Of a stretch of 64,000 bases of DNA, positions 55,708 through 64,000 are shown piece by piece (positions within the stretch are counted from its first letter, which is position 1; each line of letters begins with the position of its first letter). The stretch is from Ecdyonurus torrentis. Its lineage: Eukaryota > Arthropoda > Insecta > Ephemeroptera > Heptageniidae. The notes below the pieces were generated by a model. It saw nothing but the letters and a program-made list of their open reading frames with translations, ran no database searches and was not told the origin of the DNA. The stretch covers positions 37,189,851-37,253,850 of the forward strand of contig OX439130.1 of assembly GCA_949318235.1 (NCBI GenBank), written 5' to 3'. The translations under genes were made by a program, and so were the position numbers.

Positions 55708-55870
55708 GGAACACAAAGTGACTCAACTCCTGAAGGAATGCCTCGGTTCCCTGACGTGCCACGTGGCTATGGTTGCACACGTGTCACCTCTGGCTCAACA
55801 TTACACAGAGACATTGTCCACTGTGCAACTGGCCGCCAGAATACATCGTATGCGCAGACGCAGAATCAAA
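55708..55870 (+). CDS. KIF26: KIF26 exon (end of motor domain)
   Basis: Encodes EHKVTQLLKECLGSL, then VAMVAHVSPLAQHYTETLST and VQLAARIHRMRRRRIK. This is the last helix region of the kinesin motor (the L-T-xLL-x-xLG and ETLST-QxA-R pattern), followed by a basic neck typical of KIF26. The first base completes an Arg codon split by the 12.7-kb intron, and the exon ends on a codon boundary before GTGAGT. Confidence 0.93.
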
Positions 55871-56215
55871 GTGAGTGCAGTATGCTGTGTGTTTGTGTGT
55901 GTGTGTGTGACTGTGTGTGTGTATATACAGTCACACACATACAATATAATACTGCATTAATGTAATTGTTTCATAAATAATAATTTAAAATAGAGTGCGG
56001 TACGTTGTTATTGTTGATTTCATAGTTAACTCGTGAAGAGAGAGAATATTATATACATAGAAAATTACTTTTGTTGTATAACTACACATGAAGTTTTGTC
56101 CTAATGTTATCTCTCACTTCAATGCTCTATAGTTTTTCTAATGTTTGTTTTTAATTGTAATATATTGGTGTTTAACATCAAATGATCCTATTTTAGCCTA
56201 CTATTTTTTAATATA
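55871..56215 (+). other. KIF26 intron start with a GT microsatellite
   Basis: (TG)n with TGACTG interruptions at 55888-55925. No gene is seen. Confidence 0.6.
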
Positions 56216-58279
56216 CCCGAGTAAAATTTTAACGATGACACAACGATGAAATAAGAATGACAAATAAATGCGACACAAAGATGAAATAACGATGAAACGT
56301 GTCCCATTTCATCGTTATTTCATCGTTAGCCCCATGTTATTTATATGGAGTTAAAAAATAGAAATATTAGCAAAATGAGCAAAATATTTTCGACGAAATT
56401 TCAATGACATAAGTATGAAACAACGATGACATAAGTATGAAACAACGATGACATAAGTATGACACAACGATGACATAAATGAGAAATAATGACGACAAAA
56501 TTATACTACTAGAAATTATCGATGAAATTTCAATGACATATGTATGAAATAAAGATGACAAAAATTTTCAGGATAATTTTAATAATGTAAAAATATGAAA
56601 TATCGACGACAAACTTTCAAAGTACACCGCGCGACCACCTCGGAGACCTGCCTGTTAATAAAATCTAGTGCCTATATACCAAATGCTACCTGCCTAACAT
56701 GAAATTTTATATACGGGGTTGGAGTTTTCTTCTTTCGTGTAGAGTAGCTCGCATTATATTATATAAAAAAGCTTTCCAAACTCAGTAACCCAGCATTTTT
56801 TAAGTCTCACTTGAAACTTGTTTTGCAGATTTCTTAATTAATTTGTAATCAAGTGAATACTTTTATGCAAATCTAAGTCAGAAAACACAATAAATCGTCA
56901 TTTTTGTAGTAAATTACATATTTTATAAATAATTAAAACTTTTATTACCTGCCCTAAAAAGTATCAAAACCTCCGAAACAAACGAAAAAATAGGTATTAA
57001 TTCTTGACTTTGAAATTTTTTTTTTCAAGTCTGAGAGTCACCGGAAAAAGCTACTATATTACATTGCACTACCACAAAGATTTTGTACAGGATTCTAATG
57101 ATAATATGTATTTATCAAATATATTGCTTGTATTGAATATTAATTAAACGCAACAATGTATTTGCAATATTTAATAATATTTTTTATGCATTATTTTATG
57201 CATTAAAAAAAGCTATATAAGTGATTATAATAATTGTCAGTTTTGGCACTAAATTATTACTTTCCATATATTTATGCAATACTAAATTTTGAATTGTTTG
57301 AAACATATTTATAATATATTTTTTTAAATTTTCTTTTAATGCTTGCAATTAATTTGCCTTATCGTACGCGTGTTAAGAAATATATAACAATAAAAATTCA
57401 ATCAATTTAACAATTTTTGTTACGCTTATAGAGTTAATAATAAGCACATTGACTATATTTAAAGCTGATTTAGATTGGCATAATTTTTAGTAAAATATTA
57501 AATTTCATTACATTAATAACTAATATAATATAAAATAATTTTTTTTTTTTACAATATTGAAAAATACACACTCCGAAACCGTTAGCATGCATTTTTGCAC
57601 ATAGGAAAAAAAATCTATATATAATTATGTCAGTAGTAATTTTAATCAAACACGTTATATTAATATAGATTAATTATTTAATTATATATATAATATGATA
57701 TTTTTCTATCAATCTACCAGCTAAAACCGAAAATTCGATGACTTAAAGACGACATAACGACGACATGAAATTTTTTGTTTTTACAAAAATGAAATAAGTA
57801 TGACAGCAAAAAATTATTGATGAAATAACGATGGCAGTTTTATTTTTCAAAAACCTAAATGCGACACAACGATGACAACGATTAAAATTCAATATGTATG
57901 AAATAACGATGACACGAAGAAATAATAATTTAAATTATTATTTCTTCGTGTCATCGTTATTTCATACATATTGAATTTTAATCGTTGTCGTCGTTGTGTC
58001 GCATTTAGGTTTTTGAAAAATAAAACTGCCATCGTTATTTCATCAATAATTTTTTGCTGTCATACTTATTTCATTTTTGTAAAAACAAAAAATTTCATGT
58101 CGTCGTTATGTCGTCTTTTTGTCATCGAAATTTCATTGTTAGACATTTTAAAAAAATTATTTTTGTGACTTTGTCATACTTTGTCTTCATTAAATCGCAG
58201 TTGTGTCATCGTTATGGGACATTTCATTGAAATTTCATTGAAAAATCATAGAATTGTCATACTTAGCGTTCTACTCGGG
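56216..58279. mobile_element. TIR element built from 11-bp ATGA-centred repeats
   Basis: Inverted ends CCCGAGTARAA lie at 56216 and 58279, flanked by TA on both sides, as for TA-target elements; this assignment is tentative. Long stretches consist of 11-bp units of the form NNATGAMAYAA, such as CGATGACATAA alternating with GTATGAAACAA (56230-56310, 56400-56500 and throughout 57722-58141). A large spacerless palindrome (57722-58141) occupies the right part. The middle (56640-57700) is plain AT-rich DNA. No transposase is seen. Confidence 0.75.
57722..58141. repeat. Spacerless palindrome of about 0.42 kb
   Basis: Centred at 57931/57932 (AATAATTT|AAATTATT). Arms of about 210 bp are exact or nearly exact reverse complements, with only a few differences such as GATGACAACG against CGTTGTCGTC. 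The sequence is made of the 11-bp ATGA units. Confidence 0.9.
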
Positions 58280-58281
58280 TA

Positions 58282-58657
58282 GTAAAATCTCGTATATATG
58301 TAAATCAGTTATATTAAATCATATTTTCCTAAAAGAAAAAATTATGTACCTGAAATGTTTATGTTATGACTTATAAACATAGGGAATTTTTATGTATACA
58401 ATGCTTATTCAGTACGCGTGGTATTGTTAATATACGTAGATATGTAGTCAGTGTAATAAAAAAAAAAAAGAAAATAATAAAAATAAATACTTCTTCGCAA
58501 TTAAAGATATATGCTGTACATAGCAGAGTGCATATTTATGTATGTCAAAGGGCTTTAAATTCAGTTACTGCTGCTGACAAAATTAAAATTTAAATAATTT
58601 ATATAGAAAGGAACGTATCGTTACAAAATGGTTCAATAACTAATGATATGTTTCCAG
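58282..58657 (+). other. KIF26 intron end
   Basis: Gene-free, AT-rich. The acceptor GATATGTTTCCAG ends at 58657. Confidence 0.6.
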
Positions 58658-59582
58658 TTTGGCGGCGGCTCGACTGGCTCTGGCGGCAGTTCTGGCGAGG
58701 ACTCTCGACTGACAGCGGGCACGAGCAGCAGTGACGTGGACCCCAGCAGTAGCGAGCAGTCCGCAGACACGGTCATCTACGTGGGACCCAGCGACGACGC
58801 CACGGACGGCGAACACCCTCCAGTCTACATTCCCAGCCTCAATTCGGGCGACAACCGCTGCGCCATGGGCAAAGCCTTGCGTGGTTCAGGTGCAGAGAGA
58901 CCTCGAGGTTCCCCCGCTAAATGTAAACAAGCATCCTCTTCAGAAGGTAGCCCAGCAAGATCCATCGGCTCCAAAACGTCCAAAATTCCAATCCGCCCTA
59001 CCACCTCATCTAACACTCCAAAATCTCCACAAGTCTCTCGTCAAAATAAAAATAAAAGTAATGCAGCAACAGATGCAGGTAAAAGTGGTAAAAGTGATGA
59101 GCAGTGGATTGATGGACCACGGATATCAAGATCTAAAGTTGCAGAAGCGAGAAGTTTACTTAAAGAAAGTCATAAACGTGAAACTTGGGTGGATGGTCCA
59201 CAAGCGGGTAGTTCTAATGCTAATGCTGTAGCTGCGGGTACGAGCACTGGGTATGGTTACATGGATAATCATAAGAAGAATATGATCCAACGTTGGGTGG
59301 AGAACCAGACGGTACAGATACAGCAGAAAATTATGAAACAAGTGGTTCCTCAACAGCAAGAATACAAGGAACTGACCGTGTTTAAGACTTGCGAAGACGA
59401 GGAACCGACGTTACCTGCTCCCGAGTTGGTTGAGGAACTTCCTGTGACATCCACCCCTAACCCTGCTCCACCCCCACCCAGACTTGAAGAGCAAGGAGAA
59501 GAAGAGGAAGAGGAGGAGGAAGGAGTGGGAGACATTCCACCGCCACTACCCCTGCTTCATAACAACAAGGAGATTAACATAG
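58658..59582 (+). CDS. KIF26: KIF26 exon (post-motor region)
   Basis: About 308 codons starting FGGGSTGSGGSSGEDSRL. The family-diagnostic block SSSEQSADTVIYVGPSDD and PPVYIPSLN follow. Next is a Ser/Thr/Lys-rich disordered stretch (SKTSKIPIRPTTSSN, probably phosphorylated), two copies of a W(I/V)DGPR/Q motif (QWIDGPRISRSK and TWVDGPQAGSS), a Gln-rich helix, and a Pro-then-Glu low-complexity segment (PAPPPPRLEEQGEEEEEEEE). It ends NKEINI with one base of a split codon. Acceptor TTTCCAG, donor ATAG|GTAACA (a weak donor). Local GC content is higher than in the introns, as expected of coding sequence. Reading on past the donor gives a stop after nine codons. Confidence 0.92.
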
Positions 59583-61681
59583 GTAACATTTTGACATCGG
59601 CAAATTAGTTTCATTAATATAACTTCCAAAAATATAAACAAACTTTAATCTTATGTATTAGAAAAAAATTAACCTAAAAAATAATTCATAGTGATATTTA
59701 TCAATTTAAGTCGTAAAAATGCTAACTATTTTTGTCGCCAAAACAAAAAGATATTGTGTTAAAAATGGCAATGTAAGTACTCGTTCCATTATTATTCGTC
59801 TTGAGGGTATTTCTTATTTCTGAACGCCATACAGATCGTATATCGTACACTTGCATAAATAAGTCGCAGCGACAAACACGAAATTGATAAGCAACCTAAC
59901 AAACAACAAATTTTATCTTTAACAAGAAACCTCTCTCTTTATTTCTTTACGATGACATGTAATGTAAAAATCATGCTTTTTACAAGAAAAAACTCAAAAC
60001 CATTTTGTCATGAAATTTTTTTATATCAAATATTTCATACTAAACGTTTTTTTTTTTTTTTTTTTTACATGTTCAAAACATTGACTTAAAAAATTAAAGT
60101 CAATTTCAATGTATTTCTAATATAAAAATGAGTCTTATGTAAAAAGTCGATGTTGTGGAGGTTGAATTGTACATGCTGCGGTATTTTGTGTGTAAAAATC
60201 ACGCACTGCTCCCTTCCCCCACCCCCCGCCCTCGTGATTTTATCAGGAGCATGTAATTTGCCTGCTCGGGGGGGAAATGAGTCTTCTTATCAGAGCTTCT
60301 TTTTGCCTTCCCCATGGACCACAAAAGCCTTCTTTTCAAACTCATTCTACTTGCGCTACACATTTTTTTTTCCTGGAAAAGAAAATCTTTTTTATTTTAA
60401 ATATCATAATATTTTTATCGTTGGTTAAAAAAATGTAATTTTTGTTTTGTAAGAGAAACTGAAAGCTAAACTTTTTTATTATTATATTTTTACTTCTGAA
60501 AAGAATAAAATTTTATTTATATTTTAAAATGAATGCAAAATGGTAAAAAAAAAAAAAAAAAAAGTAACATAGTTATACATTTGATAATGTATACACCTAC
60601 TACACAATGAAATTTCAAATGTATCGCTTCTTTATTACCTTTTAGTTTTTTAAGTTTTTTTTTTTTTTTTTTAATTACTTAAATGAATAATTTATCAACA
60701 TATTTAAAAATATATTACAATACGAGTAACGTTCAAAAAATAACACTCGCGGCGGCATTATTAAAAATTTATAATAATTGGAATTTTATTGAAACTTATG
60801 CTAATTGGTACTGATTCTCCTAAAATTTGAATTAAAAAACATTATGAATTATTTTATTATCATGTGATAAAAAAATTGCAAGAACAAAAAATGAAAAAAG
60901 AGTAAAGTTACAATGTTTACGTTGACTGCTGTATATACGTTGCATGTTGAGCGATCGCTAGTGATATACCAAAGACCTTAATTTACACTTTATGTACTAC
61001 AACAAGCCATATTTTATGTTTTTATATCATTACGTCATGATTATAGTATAAACATACTTAAAGTCAAGATGAATGTAAAATAAAATAATTTTTTGTTCAA
61101 ACTTTTAGTTTATGTGTTTTTGTACAATACACGCGAGCAACTTTTTTTTTTTTTTTTTTTTTCTTTCTTTCTTTCTTTTTTCGTTTTTGTGTCTAGAGAA
61201 ATGAAGTTTATTTCTTGTGATAAATTTTGTGTGTTATACACAGTACTTAAAACTTTTTTTCTTTTAAATTGTATTTTAAATCTACACACGTCGCTTCTAT
61301 ATTCTTTCTTTCTCTTTTTCTTTTCCTTTTTCCTCAAAATTTAAGATTATTTTTTGTAAATTATTTTGCGATTTTTTTTATATTATATATTTCAAATCTA
61401 ATAGTAATTAAAATAATAACGTTATTTTTGGTAATTACAATTCATTACTTAAGTCAATTAAATTAATAAAAGATTATGTGTGTGTGTTTGTTGCGTTGCG
61501 AGATTGTATCTCAAATTGTAGCGGAAAGTATTTCATTAAAATACAATTTCACACGTGGCAATTCCTCGTTTATTTAAGTGGAATGTTACTCGAAACAACC
61601 TATATTTAATACACAACAAATAAATGAAATAATAATATGTGGTTTCCAACACTTATCTGACCCACGATTTTTTTATTATAG
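59583..61681 (+). other. KIF26 intron
   Basis: 2.1 kb, gene-free and AT-rich. T-runs lie at 60048-60065, 60656-60673 and 61141-61162, and an A-run at 60545-60562. The acceptor TTTTTTTATTATAG ends at 61681. Confidence 0.65.
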
Positions 61682-61812
61682 ACGTGTCCCTGGACAGTTT
61701 CGACGTCCGACTTCGCATTCTGCAGGAACGTGGAGGAGCGGATGACGAGGTTGAAATTATTGAAGTGGAGGAACCAGAAGAACCCGTGCCCATGCAGGAC
61801 TGCTGTCTGCAG
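61682..61812 (+). CDS. KIF26: KIF26 exon (tail)
   Basis: Encodes DVSLDSFDVRLRILQERGGA, then EVEIIEVEEPEEPVPMQDCCLQ: a short predicted helix and an acidic stretch. The phase matches both neighbours, and the exon ends on a codon boundary at CTGCAG|GTACGG. Assignment to KIF26 rests on phase, position and composition rather than on a domain. Confidence 0.82.
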
Positions 61813-62219
61813 GTACGGCAAATTATTTAAATCAGGACGAATTCTTCCATGTGCTGGAAGTCAAGTTCTCGAACTCATTGAAAATAATATAAATGAATAA
61901 ATATACTCTTAATTTTTTATTACTGTTGTTGAGACATTTTATTATTTGTGGTTTTAAGTTATATATTATGTTATGCTGTACACACAGGATTGAGATAATA
62001 TATTTTACCATTTAAAAACTTGCGCTTAATTTCCAATGTTATTCTTATGAGAAATACAAGCGCTGAATTAATGGTAAGCGATATACGTATTATCACAATC
62101 GTGTGTCATTATATACCCATAAATAAATAAAAATAAATCAATAGATCATATAGTACTATGAGACTTATTTTGACCGTGAAAAAACTTTATCATGCTAATG
62201 TGTGGTGTATAAATTACAG
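61813..62219 (+). other. KIF26 intron, short
   Basis: 407 bp, AT-rich, with the acceptor TATAAATTACAG at 62219. Nothing else is seen. Confidence 0.7.
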
Positions 62220-62346
62220 GTAACTGAGGAGGATATTGCGCTTTGCATGGGAGAGTTTTTCCCTCCTCTGCACGAGGACGAGGATGAGGAACACCCGCTG
62301 CGCGTCCTCAGTCAAGAAAATCTCACTGTTGTCTCTACCTTCACTG
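62220..62346 (+). CDS. KIF26: KIF26 exon (tail)
   Basis: Encodes VTEEDIALCMGEFFPPLHED, then EDEEHPLRVLSQENLTVVST, acidic and with no named domain. It ends one base into a codon at ACTG|GTAAGT, and the next exon supplies the other two bases. Confidence 0.83.
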
Positions 62347-63626
62347 GTAAGTTTGTTAAACAGTAATGCTGTTCGTAAACCTGTAAATGCTGTTCGTTTG
62401 TAATGTGACATGATCTACACTGTAAAAGTCATGGAACATAATAAAATCGAAAATCTTTAATCTCTAAACCCTGTTTTCAAATGATAAGATAAACTATATG
62501 GTTATTCAAATGTAATATGCGTATTTTTTTATGCAAGAAAACAGGATTTACAAAAAAGCATGTGGATGTAAAGAGCTGTAAATAATAATAATAATAATTA
62601 TGTGTGCTGCCACATCTTTATATTTGCAGAATTTATATTATTTTATACAGTATAGTTATATTTGTGCATTATTGAAGGAATTCTTAAATAATATTTGTAT
62701 GATCCAAAAATATATTATACTTTACTGTGCATATTAAATATTTAACATCTATGCTACTAAGAATTTATCTCTTGCATACAATTTTGCAACCTTTGAATTC
62801 CTTTTGTAGGGTTGCTAGACAAACATAAAATTTAAATAGCTATATGTAATATAAAATACTGAGTAAATGCGATCACTTTTTATTTTATCATTTAAATAAG
62901 AATAATTAAAATCGCTCATAAATATTAATTTTATACAAATTAGTATTATTAATTAAATAATACTCACAGACAAAATAAACTATGTATGATATCCTACAAT
63001 TGAATGATAAAAAGATGATAGGATAACACATAGATAGTTTATTGAAATTTTGGGTATTGACAGCAGTGCCTTGCATGAGAGCTCTGTCAATTTCCCAATC
63101 CCCAATTTTTCAAAGCTATGTGTTATCTATATTTATGTTATTGTATATGATTTAGATCTATAAGTGCTATTCTATCATCTTGTTATCAATTAATAAATAT
63201 TAATTTATGCTACATCAAAAGATTACTGTCAACCAGGCGGATGACATTGAAAATGTGGATTGAAATTGAAACTCCAATTCATGTGTGCAAGCTTTCAGTT
63301 TTTCATCCCTATCTTACCAGACACAGAGCCTTTTGTAAGCAGATCTGTGATGTTTTCAATTCCACTCTTCACTTTCAATTTCACCCCGGTTGACTGTATG
63401 TACTAAATTCTAGAGCAGAAATGTTGCTATGTTGGAATAACATAACTAATTTGGCTCAAAATCTTAACTATTATGCTATATGCAGTATAACAGCTTTAAA
63501 ATATATAACAAAAATTGTATATTAAGATGTTGTGAATAAGTATTTCTGTATAGTGAGCTAGCATAATTATTATGTATTTGTTCATATGTAGGTTATTGCA
63601 ACTAATTTATATATTTTATTTTCCAG
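62347..63626 (+). other. KIF26 intron
   Basis: 1.3 kb, gene-free. A loose inverted pair (CATAGATAGTTTATTG / TAAACTATGTATGATATCC area, about 62980-63050) is the only structure noticed. Confidence 0.6.
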
Positions 63627-64000
63627 ATTCACTCTCAGTGACAACAGATTTAGACAGAGGAATCACAAGTAACCCTTACTCTGGTGAAGAAATTGGAGGA
63701 TTAAGTGGAGAAAAGTTTTATCTTCAACGAAAATTCGACCAACTTGCTAAACTGCATGAGATATACTGTAATAGCTTGGAGTCTGTAGGCAAACCTTCAA
63801 GTATTTCCTCATCTCAGCACCAACAACCCTCACGATGCCAGTTCATATCTTTGAGCGAAATGCTGTATGGATCTGTAAACCCATCACCCCCTCCCTCAGA
63901 TAGTAAAATGTGTTCTGCGTGTCGTCAGGTAATGAGTAGAGGAATTTGGTACCCGGCTCTTGCAGTGGATGGATCTCAATTGTGTTCTCAACATTTAGAA
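63627..64000 (+). CDS. KIF26: KIF26 exon (tail), runs off the window
   Basis: Encodes DSLSVTTDLDRGITSNPYSG, then EKFYLQRKFDQLAKLHEIYC (a likely coiled helix) and a Ser/Gln/Pro-rich linker. CSACRQVMSRGIWYPALAV and LCSQHLE follow, the last part Cys/His-containing and possibly metal-binding. The frame is open to the window edge. A consensus donor CAG|GTAATG at 63929 could end the exon earlier; the coding-like W/Y/C content after it slightly favours read-through. Acceptor TTTTCCAG. Confidence 0.82.

Larger units (their letters stand above)
40075..64000 (+). other. KIF26: KIF26-type kinesin gene, partial
   Basis: Seven exons in consistent phase, with consensus GT-AG borders. Introns are 2.5, 12.7, 2.8, 2.1, 0.4 and 1.3 kb. 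The protein is an unconventional kinesin of the KIF26 (kinesin-11) family, known to bind microtubules without normal ATP-driven motility and to act in cell and axon guidance signalling. Exons upstream of residue [10 protein letters not shown] (including the nucleotide-pocket half of the motor) are not in view, so the preceding intron is long or its exon lies before position 1. The 3' end is outside. The introns carry most of the unusual mobile elements described here. Confidence 0.9.

Overview
The window is animal genomic DNA, most likely from an arthropod and probably an insect. It is AT-rich, has spliced introns with GT-AG ends, no operons, and a very high load of transposons, foldback elements and microsatellites. 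I cannot name the species. Positions 19083-19282 are an assembly gap of Ns.

The only host gene recognised is on the + strand from 40075 to the window edge. It is a KIF26-type unconventional kinesin (kinesin-11 family, the group containing vertebrate KIF26A/B and nematode VAB-8). Seven exons were placed by splice sites and reading phase: 40075-40324, 42855-42993, 55708-55870, 58658-59582, 61682-61812, 62220-62346 and 63627-64000. They cover the second half of the motor domain, the SSSEQSADTVIYVGP block that marks the family, and part of the tail. The 5' exons were not found and the 3' end lies outside. The first exon carries a 7-bp tandem duplication that breaks its frame.

Region 1-9.5 kb has no gene. 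It is packed with inverted-repeat (foldback) elements, including a 0.9-kb near-perfect inverted repeat, two TTAA-flanked palindromic MITEs and a hAT-type MITE with an 8-bp target duplication. Region 9.96-13.1 kb holds a non-LTR retrotransposon with an intact 971-codon endonuclease/reverse transcriptase ORF on the - strand. Region 14-18 kb holds a TIR element rich in GGATAT, a 60-bp minisatellite and further foldbacks.

Region 19.3-33.9 kb is a decayed Maverick/Polinton (adintovirus-like) element. It has an integrase with a chromodomain on the + strand, a possible virion-fibre-like protein, and a protein-primed type B DNA polymerase on the - strand. The polymerase gene has two frameshifts and is split by a complete young Ty3/gypsy retrotransposon (24300-33062). 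That element has 655-bp LTRs that read as identical, an ACTC target duplication, intact gag and pol joined by a -1 frameshift signal, a likely tRNA-Leu primer site and a polypurine tract.

Region 34-40 kb holds a tRNA-derived SINE-like remnant, a 1.1-kb TIR element, a perfect 47-bp hairpin, a foldback around an AG microsatellite, and a second copy of the 60-bp minisatellite. The KIF26 introns carry three hAT-type elements (one with a transposase remnant), a 5.5-kb foldback built from CAAGATCTTG repeats, and a 2.1-kb TIR element built from 11-bp ATGA-centred repeats that contains a spacerless palindrome of about 0.4 kb. These last two structures are the most unusual in the window.
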